DNA from: Lumnitzera littorea
Taxonomy: Eukaryota > Streptophyta > Magnoliopsida > Myrtales > Combretaceae
Assembly: GCA_024138015.1 (NCBI GenBank)
Contig: JAMXBB010000010.1
Span: 13,486,661-13,550,660, forward strand
Length of the DNA stretch: 64,000 nucleotides
Direction: 5' to 3'
The position numbers and the translations under genes are program-made. Positions 36,835-48,404 of this stretch are shown here, in pieces (the first letter of the stretch is position 1; every line of letters begins with the position of its first letter). The notes below the pieces were generated by a model. It did no database searches. It had not been told where the DNA came from and saw nothing but the letters and a program-made list of their open reading frames with translations.

Positions 36835-37174
36835 ACATGTATAAATACTCTTTGTATATTGTAGCCGCAATAGTAAACAGATAGAATATACTACATTTTC
36901 CTTTATGAGCATCACCTTGCTTACTTAGCTTTTGTTACTCTAATTCTAAATCTTAAGTAAGACTAGGTGGCCAATACTCTTATTAAGTTAGCTCATATAT
37001 CATATCGAGTTGATTTATAAGTCCTTGGCAATCCCTTGATATGTCATATTCTAGGAGCCAGTCATAGGTTTTGCTTATTTACACCCATTTCACCTTCATT
37101 TTTCAAACTTTCCGTGAGTTCGGACCCATTCTTTAAATACAGCCGACCTTGTTTATTCTTAGCGCTGCCTATCA

Positions 37175-37910
37175 TGTTTGATTTGCCTTTTTTTTTTTTT
37201 TTTAATCTTTGACTTTATGTTCATTAACATTATTGGTTCAGCACTTAGACACATACGTTGGCATCATATTCGTGAGGAGAATTTTGGCTTGATGAACATT
37301 TCCGAGTCTTATGTAAACCTAAGGCTAAGTCCTATCTTCTCTTCCAACTAGTAAATCTATCCATTGGAAGTTGCCATTGAAAAAAGAACAAAGAAGAAGA
37401 CCAGCGTATACAATTATGGTTAAACTCCATACTTTGTCAATCATGTCATAACGATAAACATGTAGTAGATGTTGTTAACTCTCTATTATTATTGCATGAC
37501 TAATCTATCAGACATACATCATCTATGTACACCTAAACATATACCCTCTATATGCATCAAATGTTACAATCATGCCTTCAATTTACACAACTTAGCAAGT
37601 GGGCATTTATATGGCATGCTTGACATATCAACCAAAAGTGACATTACTATTAACTAGAGTTTATTAATATATTCTTCATGTGCACTTCGCATCATAATGT
37701 TTATACATACTCTCTACTACATAAAAAACATATTCTTTCAATTCACGCTTAGAGAGGTAATACGTATATTTTCTCCTGTTATAATTATCCAATAACCAAA
37801 AATAATAAACACGTAATTTTGCACCCAAATGAGACCATGCACACGCCCATTTCTCATATATTAAAACTAGATAAGTCAAACTACCAAAAAAGATAAAAAA
37901 ACCGTGCTTC
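37175..37910 (-). other. 3' flank of the P450 gene
   Basis: Between the gypsy element and the P450 stop codon. A minus-strand AATAAA (plus-strand TTTATT at 37660-37665) lies ~245 bp past the stop and could serve as a polyadenylation signal. Nothing else was recognised. Confidence 0.4.
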
Positions 37911-38540
37911 TCAAAGAGAATAAAGGTAAAGTGGGAGTCTAGGTTCAACAAGAGCAACCAGTGGGATCTTCTTAGGAGTAGAAAGCCCGAAAATCTCCTC
38001 CATTTCTAAATCCTCTTTCTGCATACCATTTGGCAATTTCCATGTAAACCCATGCAAAAGATTAGCAAGGCTTGATTGAATCACTTTCAATCCAAGACTA
38101 TAACCAGGGCACATCCTCCTACCAGACCCAAACGGTAAAAGCTCCATATCTTGTCCCATAATGTCAATTTTCCTACCAAGGAACCTCTCCGGACAAAAGT
38201 CATTAGGACTGTCCCACAAATTAGGGTCTCTATGAATAGAATAAACATTCACATGTGCCCTAGTACCTTTAGGTACATCATATCCTGATATTTTGCAATC
38301 TTCTCTTGCTTGTCGAGGTGAGAGTAATGGTGAAACTGGGTGAAGCCTCATTGTTTCTTTGATAACTGCATCAATGTAGGGTAAGTTAATGATATCCTTT
38401 TCTTGAACCCATCTTTCTTTCCCAATTGTCCTATCTAATTCGTCTATTGCTTTGGAGAATATTTCAGGTTTCTTTAGGAGCTCCGACATGGCCCATTCAA
38501 CTGTAATTGTGGAGCTTTCTGTTCCTCCAGCTATCAAATC
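37911..38540 (-). CDS. P450 exon 2
   Basis: It runs 209 codons plus stop. The acceptor CACAG|GAT is at 38541-38543. It encodes the I-helix, ExxR, PERF and haem-binding loop. The open frame extends 10 residues upstream (MELGFTHYSQ), which is intron sequence. Confidence 0.93.
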   Translation of the reverse strand, partial: DLIAGGTESSTITVEWAMSELLKKPEIFSKAIDELDRTIGKERWVQEKDIINLPYIDAVIKETMRLHPVSPLLSPRQAREDCKISGYDVPKGTRAHVNVYSIHRDPNLWDSPNDFCPERFLGRKIDIMGQDMELLPFGSGRRMCPGYSLGLKVIQSSLANLLHGFTWKLPNGMQKEDLEMEEIFGLSTPKKIPLVALVEPRLPLYLYSL

Positions 38541-41500
38541 CTGTGAATAATGTGTAAAACCCAACTCCAATGCACCTCAGTAAAATTATAAAAACTCGAG
38601 AAAATGTATGGTTACTATAAGCATTTTGAGATAATTAAATAAATATAAGTAAGTAGATACTATATTCATCTATTTAGAATTGATAATTATAAGCTAACAT
38701 CCTGTCGCTTTTTAAGTTTATGGATGATAATTTTCTCACATTTAGATCCCACAGAGGCATTCGCTTGCGTTTGTGATTGGCAATCACAAATTCTGTTCAA
38801 CTTCATATGTGTGAAGAAGCCATGTTTCAATTGTTAGTGTTGCATGTGTTTTGTTAAAAAAAAACCGACAGCATTTGTTAGATGTTTCTATCATAGAAGT
38901 GTCAAGATGGTATCGCTAGCTCTAATAAGAGCAACAATGTATTTTGGTGGTTCTTGCAACACATCATTTCATCGCAAAATGCTAATACGATGATAAGATA
39001 TTTTAATATAACAACTTTTTTGTCAAATAAAGTAAACGGTATTCTCTACGGGATATAATAACGATAAGAAAAGAAAGAAAAAACAAAAGCTAAGCTTAAT
39101 ATTCCTTTTATTTGGTTTATCATATAACGGAAAGGATTTTTTTTTTTTTAAATTAAAATAACTTGTTATGCGTTTTAGCTTTTCAAATTTTCTTTTTCGG
39201 TTATCTTCCTAGAAGTAAGTCCTCGTCATCAAGCAAAATATATTGGCTGGTTCTTATAATGTCTCTTTTTTTATAATTTTGAAAAGATCTGTAAAATAGC
39301 TTTAACTAAACTCTCTTAAAAAAAAATATCACCTGAGGCTAGAAACATGAATCTATTATTAAATCCCCCTTACACGGTTGACAACTTGTCTATCAAGGGA
39401 CTATTGGGAAGTAATAGATAATTTAGTGTGTGCCTAATAATACTAGATCATTAGGACTGGTTAGTTAGTTAGTAGTTAAACTGATATAAAAATAGAGTAG
39501 TTAAAAAAAAGTGAGTGTGTGCCAAAAAACAATACAAGTATGTGTGTGCAATAAGTGTGAGTAAAACAACAGTGTAAGCGTTTTTAGAAGTGAGAAAACA
39601 AACAAGAAGCAATGAGTGTGTACAACAAGAATAAAAGAATGGTGAATAGTGCAAATGATGAAGTGACAAAAGTGAACAAACAAAAGTGTTGAAATTGTGT
39701 GTGAATGTGTTGAATGTGTTCATCTGTTTTCTTGTTTCCAGTTTCTGTTGAATACTTGCTACTTCTTAATAGAGGTATCAGAGCCACCTTCAAGAACTCA
39801 AAGATCCATAACTGTGCCTACCTCCTGGTGATTCTCAATGTCGAACAACGTCGAAAACATAACTACGCCACTCCCTCTCCTAGATGGAAAGAATTACAAT
39901 AAGTGGTGCATCCAAATGTAGGTCCTCTTTAGCTTTCAAGAAGTATTGGAGATCGTAAATAACCGCTTGCAAGAATTGGGTGAAACTCCTTCTAATCCTC
40001 AACGTATGGCGTACAGGGAAGCAAAAAGAAAGGATTGCAAGGTGCTTTACTACACTCATTAGTATGTTGATGCTAAGAATTTTGAGAAAATTTCTTTAGC
40101 CGACACTGCGAAGGAGGCTTAGGATATTCTTGAAAAGTGTTACAAAGGGGCTGATAAGTTAAAGAAAGTCAAGCTACAAACCTTAAGAAGACAGTATGAA
40201 TTGCTACAAATGGAAGCCAAAGAGAGTGTAACTAACATCTACAGCCGTGTTACAACTTTGACAAATCAAATGAAGGCCAATAGTGAAACAGTAACAGACA
40301 CAATGATAGTGGAGAAGATTCTTTGTACACTCACACCCAAGTTCGATTATGTTGTAGTTGCAATTGAAGAATCAAAGGACCTTTCTGATCTAAGGCTTAA
40401 AGATCTATAAAGTTCCTTAGAGGCTTACGAACAAAGGATGAATGAAAGAAATGTTGAAAAGAATTCGAAACAAGCACTTCAAGCACAGACTAAACGAAGT
40501 GTGTCTGAATCTTTCAGGGGACGACGAGTCCGAAGAAGAAGTAAAGGAAGAGGGCGTGGCAGGAACTTCTTCAACCAATGGCGTGAATCTAATCAGGGTG
40601 GTGATACTGCAAAGACTGATGTAAGTAGCACATAAAGATGAAGTGGATAGCGTAGCAAAGGCAGTAGAAGGACATTTGACAAAAGAAATATACAATGTTA
40701 TAATTGCTAGAAGTATGGGCACTTTGTAGATGAATGTCAAAATGTAAGACTGAACATTAAGAATCAAGAAGAAGCTGCTGCCTATGCTCAAGAAGAAGAT
40801 GAGTTAGACCACGTGCTCCTGATGGTTACTGCAGCAACAGATACTTCAAGAAAAAAATTCCCGATACTTAGACACAGGATGCTCAAACCACATGTCTAGA
40901 CATAGAGAGTGGTTTGTTGAACTTGATGAATCACATAAGAATAAGGTTAAATTTGCAGACAACAGTAGGGTTATAGCAAAAAGCATTGGTAAGATTTTTA
41001 TTCAAAAAAAGAATGGGAAGCAATCCTATATACTAAATGTCTTGTATGTACCTGAGATGAAGAACAACCTATTGAGTTTAAGACAGCTCCTAGAAAAGGG
41101 ATACAGTATGAGCTTATGCAACAAAAAGCTGACAATGCATGACAACAATGGAAGGCTAAGTTTGAAATCAGATTTGAGCAAGAACAGGACTTTTAAGATA
41201 GATATCCCTATAAGTTGTTATCAAAGCCTGTTTGCTGTAATGGAAAATGAGAGTTGGTTGTGGCACATGAGGTATGGTCATCTCAATTTCAAAGGCTTGC
41301 ATTAACTTGGGAATATGAAGATGGTGTTAGGATTACCTTGGATTGACGATCAAGAAAGTGTATGTGAAGCATGTCAGTTGCGTAAACAACCTAGAAATCG
41401 ATTCAAACAATAGATTACGCCAAGAACTTCAAGACTTTTGGAAGTAGTATATTCTGATGTGTGTGGACCAATAGATATCACGTCAATTGGAGGTAATAGA

Positions 41501-44500
41501 TACTTTGTATCTTTTATTAATGATTTTAGTAGCAAAATATGGATTTATCCGATTCGAAGTAAGAGTGAAGTGTTTGAGGTGTTTAGAAAGTTTAAGAAGT
41601 TAGTTGAAAGGCAAAGTGCAAATCAACTTAAGGTACTGAGGACTGATGGTGGTGGTGAGTATACCTCAAATGACTTCAAGAGATTTTGTGAAGAAGATGG
41701 TGTCTTGCATAAAGTTATTGCTCCATACATACCCCAATACAATGGAGTTACTGAGCGGAGGAACAGGACACTTTTAGACATGGCTCAAAGTATGCTAACC
41801 ACTAAGAAAGTGCCGAAAGGTTTTTGGGGTGAGACAGTGATGACCGTTGCATACATATTGAATAAGTGCCCAACCTAACGAATAGTTGGAAAAACTCCTA
41901 AAGAAGTGTGGACTGGAAAGAAACCAAGTGTGAACCATCTCAGGATATTTAAGAGTGTGTGTTTCAGTTATGTACCTGATGAGAAAAGGAGGAAACCGGA
42001 TGACAAAAGTATACGAGCTATCTTCTTAGGATATCATCCTACTAGAGCATACAAGCTTTACTATCCAATAACTAAGAAGGTGTTTATTAGTAGAGACGTG
42101 ATTTTTTATAAGAAAAGTGTATGCAATGGGATAATGAAGTGTTAACTCCTTCTACTCAAGTTAAGGAGTTGTATATATGGGATGAAGAGGATGAATTAGA
42201 TGGAACATTAGTACAAGATCAATGTGTACTTATTGATCAAAGTCATCAAGGCAACAATAGAGAGACAAGAATTAGATAGAGGCTAAGGAGATTTGAGGAC
42301 TGTGAATTGTTTCCAAATAGTGCAATTACTATTGAGGGAAATCTAGTTCACATGGCTTTATTTACTAATGAAGAACCAGTTGTATTTGATCAGGCAATGA
42401 AGGATCCAAAGTGGACAAAGGCTATGAAAGACGAGTTAAGGTCTATTAAGAAGAATCAGACTTGGGATTTAGTTAATCTACCTAGTCATAAGAGGCCAAT
42501 TGATGTAAAGTGGATTTATAAGATTAAGAGAAAACCTGATGGATCTATAGCCAAGTATAAAGCCAGGTTGGTGGCTAAAGGATTCCTACAAAAGGTCAGA
42601 TTAGATTTTAATGAGGTGTTTTCTTCAGTAGCAAGGATTGAAACAATTCAGTTAGTAGGAGCAATTGCAAGTTACAACTCATGGTCTATGTATCAAATGG
42701 ATGTTAAATCAGCCTTTCTTAACGGTCCTTCAGAAGAAGAAGTATATGTGAAACAACCACTTGGTTTTGAGATTAAAGGGAGTGAAAATAAGGTGTTTAG
42801 GCTAAAGAAGGCATTATATGGCTTTAAGCAAGCTCCAAGGGCATGGAACAAAAGAATAGATATGTTTTTTTTTTTTTGTAGTAGGGGTTCGAAAAATGTA
42901 GCTGTGAGTATGGCATGTATGCAAAGAAGAGTGAACTTATGGAATCTGAATTGAAGGGAAGCATTGACTTACTGGTTGTATGTCTGTATGTTGATGATCT
43001 TTTAGTTACAGGTAGTAATGAATATGAAATTGAACACTTTAAGAAAATTAGGAGGTCAGAATTCGAGATGTCTGATTTAGGAAAATTGTCCTATTTCCTT
43101 GGTTTTGAGTTTACTGATGTCAGAGGGGGTATGCCGTTGCATCAATCCAAATATGTTAGAGATATATTAGCAAGGTTTGATATGCTGGAATATAATTCTG
43201 TTGCTACACCAGTTGATCTAAGTACTAAGTTGATGAAGAATGAAAATGAGAAAATAGTAAACTCAACTTTATATAAACAAATAGTAGGTTCATTGCGATA
43301 CTTGTGTAATAGTAGACCAAACATCATGTTTGTAGTAAGACTGATAAGTAAATTCATGGAATGTTCAAGAGTGTCACATATGGTTGTAGCTAAAAGAATA
43401 TTAAGATATGTGAAAGGGACATTGGATTATGGAGTTTTGTTGAAAAATAAGGAAGAGGGATGTAATGGTGAAGTAATTGGATTTACTGACTCAGATTAGT
43501 GTGGTGATAAGGAAGATCAGAGGAGCATGACAGGATATTTGTTCAAATTTGGAAGTTCTTCATTTGCCTGGTGCTCAAAGAAACAACCAATGCTAGCTTT
43601 ATCCTTGTGTAAAGCTGAGTATATTGCTACTTCTACTACTGCTTATGAAGCAATTTGGATTCAGACCTTGTTTAAACAGATGAAAGTAAAGATTGCAAAA
43701 TCAGTAGAGTTGCAGATTGATAATAAGTCAACGATAAACTTAGCTTAACACCTAACAACGCATGGAAGGAGTAAACATATAGAAACAAAATTTCACAATT
43801 TGAGAGATTAGGTTAATCAAGAGAAGTTGAAGTTGGTGTACTGTAAGTCTGATGGTAGGAGGTTGACATATTGCCCAAAGGATTGAAGATTGATAGATTT
43901 GAAAGATTGAGGACAATGATTGGAGTGAGATCCTTGAAGTGTACTACATAAATTTGTATTAAGGGAGTATATTGGGAAGTAATATAGAATTTAATATGTA
44001 CCTAATAATACTAGATCATTAGGACTAGTTAGTTAGTAATTAAACTGATATAAAAATAGAGTAGTTAAAAAAAAGTGAGTGTGTACTGAAAAACAATACA
44101 AGTATATGTGTGCAGTAAGTGTGAGTGAAACAACAGTGCAAGTATTTATAGAAGTGAGAAAATAAACAAGAAATAGTGAGTGTGTACAACAAGAATAAAA
44201 GAATAGTGAATAGTGCAAATGATGAAGTAACAAAAGTGAATAAACAAAAGTGTAGAAATTGTGTGTGAATGTGTTGAATGTGTTCATCTGTTTTCTTATT
44301 TCCAATTTCTATTGAATACTTGCTGTTTCTTAATAGGGATGGAGATGAAACCATGTTACAATCTTTCCATTAAGATTAAAATAACATTCTAGTGTCCCAT
44401 CGAACCAAACAAAGTATAAGCAAAACTTAGGTTGACTAAGAGATAATTAAAATACTATTTTTCTTGAAGAAATACTACATAACCTCTTAAACCAACCTCA

Positions 44501-45643
44501 TTGAATGTTGTTTTAGAAAATAGGAGGATTATAATAGAGATACAAAATATTTAGGTTTTATCCTTTATTTTAATAGGTTTTTTGTCCAGTATCATGCTTT
44601 CTTTGTAAATTAAAGATGATATTAGATATTTCATCCACTCCAGTCCCTTCGAACTCGGATTCTAAAGGAGAAAACAAGCGAAAACTTGAAAAATTAAAAA
44701 TGAATTTAAAAAAAAATTAATTCTGCCAATAATAATATACTATTGTTCGTACCTGTACAAAGCCTTTGACTCCATCTCTTTTGAGCTCGACTTCAAGATG
44801 AGGATCATTGGAAAACTCCAATAGCACATCTACCATGTCTTTTGCATCATAGCCCTCTTCATTTTTTCTCCTCTCATTATGATCATCCAAAACATGCTCT
44901 AAGAACCTATCAAATTTCTTACTCAACACCTTCATTCTCTTAACATAGCCTTGTAAATCCAAAAAATCAATCCATGGTATTAAATCTCCTATATTCAAAA
45001 CCCCATTAAGAAGAAATAGTTCATCAAGCATTTTCTTGAACTCCTCTGGACTAATTATTGAGTTGTCATCACCTTTTTTAGTGTATTTCTTCCCTAACAC
45101 CATCCGACTAATCACACTAAGACTTAAATCGGATAAAAAGTTCTTTAGTATGATTGGTTTGCCTCTTGATTCCATTAAATCCTTTAAGAGGTTATTAGTT
45201 TCTTGTACACGAATCAACTCATAAGATTCAATTCGTTTCAGGCTGAATAACTCCAATATGCATATTTTACGTGCCTGGCGCCAATAAGGTCCATATGGGG
45301 ACCACATGATGTCTGAATAATTATAAGTTGTGTACTTTCCCGCGGCCGTCTTAGGCCGAGTAGCAAAGTTAAGATCATGAGTTTTAAGGATGGCACGGGC
45401 CGTATCGATTGATGAGGCGATTACTACAGGACGGGAGCCAAATCGGAGTTGCATTAGGGGCCCATATTTTTGAGAGAGTGTGTGAATTGAGTGGTGGGGG
45501 AGGGGACCCATTAGGTGAAGATTGCCAACAATTGGCCATGGTTTGGGGCCGGGTGGGAGGTTGAGGCTACCGCGATAGAGAAGTACGGGGAGGAGGAGGA
45601 GGAGGGTTGCTAGTGATGCAATGAGAAAAATCTCAAGATCCAT
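37911..45643 (-). CDS. Cytochrome P450 monooxygenase, CYP92-like, two exons, intact
   Basis: Joining 45643-44753 to 38540-37911 gives an uninterrupted 506-residue protein, the usual length of microsomal plant P450s. It would be an ER-anchored haem-thiolate enzyme that uses a P450 reductase and O2 to hydroxylate a small hydrophobic substrate. Features: N-terminal anchor (about residues 4-22), Pro-rich hinge LPPGPKPWPIVGNL (about 28-41), WxxxR as WRQAR, I-helix AGGTES (301-306), ExxR as ETMR (359-362), FCPERF, and the haem loop PFGSGRRMCPG with Cys441. The wording around KTAAGKYTTYNYSDIMWSPY and GLSTPKKIPL is what I know from the CYP92 family, which includes enzymes of homoterpene and brassinosteroid metabolism in other plants. 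The substrate here cannot be inferred. The intron (6.2 kb) holds a dead copia element. A truncated paralogue lies at 13474-14318. CYP92 is the best guess; another CYP71-clan family is possible. Confidence 0.92.
39402..39771 (+). repeat. 5' LTR of the intronic copia element
   Basis: 370 bp, collinear with 43970-44335 with scattered substitutions and small indels. Confidence 0.9.
39838..40850 (+). pseudogene. Copia Gag remnant (UBN2-type, CCHC knuckle)
   Basis: ATG at 39838 (MSNNVENITTPLPLLDGKNY), then the plant copia Gag pattern through KLQTLRRQYELLQM and KILCTLTPKFDYVVVAIEES to LEAYEQRMNER, an Arg-rich segment (about 40510-40570), and a knuckle CYNC-stop-KYGHFVDEC at about 40690-40738. At least five in-frame stops occur, several where functional relatives have Trp or Gln. 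The mature Gag would package element RNA; this copy cannot. Confidence 0.88.
40850..43870 (+). pseudogene. Copia Pol remnant: protease, integrase, RT, RNase H
   Basis: Order is that of copia. Protease DTGCSNHM (about 40870). GAG-pre-integrase zinc domain with H-x-GH (HMRYGHL) and CEAC (about 41260-41380). Integrase core with SDVCGP, RTDGGGEY and VTERRNR, so the three catalytic acids are still present (41438-41878). RT from WTKAMKDELRSIKKNQTWDL (42412) through KALYGFKQAPRAW, with YVDDLL at about 42988. RNase H with the SMTGYLFKFG and LSLCKAEYIA words (43500-43640). Stops at 41304, 41876 and 43498 and a frame break near 42870 at a T run destroy it. Confidence 0.92.
43970..44335 (+). repeat. 3' LTR of the intronic copia element
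   Basis: 366 bp, next to the polypurine tract at 43961-43969. Confidence 0.9.
44753..45643 (-). CDS. P450 exon 1
   Basis: It runs 297 codons from the ATG at 45643-45641 to CAG|GTACGA, so the intron is phase 0. The open frame continues for 11 more residues into the intron (to 44717), but the donor is consensus and the protein must join to exon 2 at Gln-Asp-Leu-Ile, the conserved A-type P450 junction just before the I-helix AGGT. No other ATG competes upstream within the predicted transcript. Confidence 0.93.
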
Positions 45644-45655
45644 TATTGATAGTTG

Positions 45656-45711
45656 AATTTTAGGTAGAGAGGGGGGAATTTTAGGTAGAGAGGGGGGAAT
45701 TTTAGGTAGAT
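45656..45711 (-). repeat. 21 bp repeat, 2.7 units, in the P450 5' leader
   Basis: Units AATTTTAGGTAGAGAGGGG(GG) start at 45656, 45677 and 45698 (the last is partial), a few bases upstream of the start codon. The paralogous leader at about 14322-14365 has no such repeat. Confidence 0.95.
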
Positions 45712-45760
45712 GGGACTAGAAACAATGTGATATGTTGCAATGTCCATGCACATCGAAAGG

Positions 45761-45772
45761 GTTTTATATAGG
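45761..45772 (-). promoter_or_regulatory. TATA box of the P450 gene
   Basis: On the minus strand it reads CCTATATAAAAC, ~118 bp upstream of the ATG. This would put the transcript start near 45735 and give a leader of ~90 nt that includes the 21 bp repeat. Confidence 0.65.
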
Positions 45773-47640
45773 GGAACGAAAATGAAAAAGGGACAAAGGG
45801 TAATCTAACCTTTAATTTTTTCTTATTTTTTTATTTTTTCAGTCTTATAAGCTTTTCATATATGAATTCATTAAGTTCACGATTCTTACGTCAGTACTTC
45901 GGCATGATCAATGCATGCGCACATGGCCATAATTTATTTATTTGGCAAACCAATAACAAATAACACCAACTAACCTATATATAAATATATCTATCCATGT
46001 TTTTTAAATTGTTTGGTTTGGTTCATCTCGGTATCAATGTACATAACAAAGATTTTGGGCCTTGCGTAAGTATTGACATAAAATATTGTATTTTGCTTTG
46101 TCAAAATATTATTAATTAAAAAATTTTATATGGTGGATACAAGACGTTTTGAAATCCTTACCATATATAACTTAAAAAATAAGTTCCAAGATGGGTATAA
46201 AATATGGAGTTTCTATATTATATACTTACCTTAAAGGAGCAGATTTTAGAAGATTGGAATTAGAGCCTATCTTATGATCTTCGATATTTACTTGGAACCT
46301 ACCCGACCATGTTAGATCAAATTAGATTTCAAATTTCAACAGAATCACTCATTCGACCCTAGTAATTAGTAAGGAAAGAGATAATATGCCATTCAAAAAA
46401 AAAAAAACACCTCAATTTAATTAAAAAAAATTCAATAGTACTAACACGTCATATGAATATATTAATAATAAATAAATATCTAAAAAATTTAAACACGTGA
46501 TAATATTAATGATAGTTTTTTTATAAACTACCCACTATTATCAATATATATCTAGATATCATTAAAATTTATTCAATACTGATTCAAATACTTAGTATAT
46601 TAACTCTAATAATTTTTTTTTATATGACAGCATCACAATGAGACAAAACAACAGAAAAAGAAGGCATCTTAAATTGATCCAAGTCCACGAAGTCGTCCCG
46701 ATCCCGCAGGCTAACACTTTTTTAATTGAATTATTATATCTTATAGTAATACGGAAAGATTGGAAGATCACGAGCACGCTATCATATTGGCTATTTTATT
46801 TTTTTTTCTCTTTTTTGTTTGTTTCCTTCTTTCTTTTTTTTTTTTCCCGTCACAGGTGGGCATATATTGAAAATCCATATAACGTTGCAATGTGGAAACG
46901 AGATTGCCTCATCTTGCACAAGTTGCGAATATAATATCAACGTATATCAGCCAAAGAGGACGAAGGGAGTTAGTTGTCAATCCAATAGTTTTTGCGTTGA
47001 TGACTGAAGATTCGCATAAATAATTTCAGAGATGCAGGAGAAGGACACAATTTTTGTTTGTACCAAATGTAATATGACAAAACATCTAAACTATGGAAAG
47101 TAAATTTAAAAGATTTTACATCTATATGCATAATTTGAAAACGTAAAGAAATAACTGCACATAAAGACAATATAAAGAGATGTATATATAGTTTACGTTT
47201 TCATTTTTACCTCTAGGGGTCAAATGTTTGTTGGGGGGTGGGGAGTTTAAACTTTGATTTATTTCAATGAGAGATAGTAACGATATTATTAAGTTATAAT
47301 AGTTTTAGCTTAAGAGAAAAGTTAAACACCTAATATCGAAAATCATTATTGTAGTAGGTATACAACATGCAAATGAGGCTCCATAGATGATCCATGACAT
47401 GCTGGTCTATTTTTCATATGTCATTTTTTTTTTTTCCATTGATTAAACTCAACTTATCCTAAATCTATACTATCTCATGTGAGTGAAATGCCAAGTGAAT
47501 AATGTCCTGCTTAAATTATGAGAGAGGTTAATTAGTGGTATATAAGGTTAAAATAAAGAATATCGAATTAATACTAATTGAAAACTTTTGAGTTAAGTAT
47601 AAGTTCATTACTCACTCATTGACTTTGTTATTGATTACTT

Positions 47641-48404
47641 GTGGCATGAAACATTATAAATGATCAATAATACAATGTTGAGGATTTGGGGATGAACCAA
47701 GACACAAATGGAGCCTATATTTTTAGCTTGATTTAGAGAAGAGGTCCTAAAAGAGTCAGATATATAAGGCCAAAATAGAAATGTCAAAACTTATTATAAA
47801 CTTTTGAACCAATTATTTGAAAAGGCCTATTGATTACTTGTTGACTTAATTATTACTTCACTTTCGAGTTGGGATGTGACAAAATCAATAATCACGCAAG
47901 GAAGACATGTAAGAATCCTCTGATGAATTAATACTATTCCTTTCACATTAAATGAAGAGTGTAAAGATGCTTGTCCCAGCAATGCTTCTTGTATCATAGA
48001 GGTAAATTTAAATGGCCATAACTAAATCATATACATCTCGCCACATAAAATCACCCCAATTGCCAAGTCTTTTCGATGATCAATCTCCATTTACTGCAGA
48101 TCAATAAACACATATGGAGAATATACTTAAGAATTCTCGAATTAATTAAATCCATTCCTTTTATATTTAATGAAAAATAGAACAAAAAATTATCATGCAA
48201 GATAGTTGTCTCAATGATGTTTCTTTTATGATGGAGGTATACGATCATAACTAAACCATGTGCATCCCACCACATAAAACAATACTAGAGGAGGGTCTCT
48301 CAACAATATAAATTAAATAGCAATGAAACATATTAGAAATTAAAAATTATTTTGACGTTTAATTAGAAACGTATAAAATGCTTATGGGCAAATGTTAATA
48401 TTAT
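47641..48404. repeat. Intergenic region with a ~235 bp direct duplication
   Basis: TTGTCCCAGCAATGCTTCTT at 47971 and TTGTCTCAATGATGTTTCTT at 48206 start parallel stretches that both run through ATAACTAAA-CAT and CACCACATAAAA-like words. No gene was recognised. Confidence 0.55.

Larger units (their letters stand above)
29190..37174 (+). mobile_element. Decayed Ty3/gypsy LTR retrotransposon with nested solo LTR in its 3' LTR
   Basis: LTRs at 29190-30058 and 33519-34051 plus 36835-37174 start TGATAG and end CTATCA, a perfect 6 bp terminal inverted repeat. A decayed Met-tRNA-type primer site (GTATTAGAGCGG, about 30063-30074) follows the 5' LTR, and GAAGGGGA (33511-33518) precedes the 3' LTR. The internal 3.46 kb holds remnants of Gag, RT-RNase H and integrase in gypsy order, all with many stops and with large deletions. 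No matching target duplication was seen (TCATC before, TGTTT after). Confidence 0.85.
33519..37174 (+). repeat. 3' LTR of the gypsy element, interrupted
   Basis: 33519-34051 matches the first ~530 bp of the 5' LTR and 36840-37174 matches the rest (from TATAAATAC onward). The 2.78 kb between is a later insertion. Confidence 0.83.
39402..44335 (+). mobile_element. Degenerate full-length Ty1/copia element in the P450 intron
   Basis: LTRs 39402-39771 (370 bp) and 43970-44335 (366 bp) begin TATTGGGAAG and end CTTAATA. A primer binding site GGTATCAGAGCC lies at 39774-39785 and a polypurine tract AAGGGAGTA just before the 3' LTR. Target duplication GGGAC (39397-39401) / GGGAT (44336-44340). The paralogous intron at about 13040-13060 reads AACAAGGGACAGAGATGAAA without insertion, which confirms the ends. 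All domains (Gag, protease, integrase, RT, RNase H) are present but contain stops and frameshifts. LTR termini lack the usual TG...CA. Confidence 0.93.
38541..44752 (-). other. P450 intron, enlarged by a copia insertion
   Basis: 6212 bp in total. Without the 4934 bp copia element and its 5 bp target duplication it would be about 1.27 kb. The parts on both sides of the copia element match copy 1 at about 12905-13470. The element lies antisense to the gene. Confidence 0.9.
39270..47640 (-). repeat. Segmental duplication, copy 2 (contains the intact P450 exon 1)
   Basis: With the copia element (39402-44335) removed, this region matches 12905-15185 followed by 26431-27750 in order and orientation. 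It covers part of the intron, exon 1, the promoter and about 2 kb upstream. The copies lie ~31 kb apart, which suggests a tandem duplication of a P450 locus. Confidence 0.82.

Noticed and set aside
38541..38570. Upstream start for the second P450 exon (MELGFTHYSQ)
   Set aside because: It is intron sequence; a consensus acceptor CACAG lies at 38541-38543 and the protein needs exon 1.
44717..44752. C-terminal tail of P450 exon 1 as a truncated protein
   Set aside because: It is read-through past a consensus donor CAG|GTACGA; joining to exon 2 gives a full-length P450.
47641..48404. Third copy of the P450 upstream block
   Set aside because: Some words recur (for example near 47750-47880), but similarity is short and local, consistent with small duplications.
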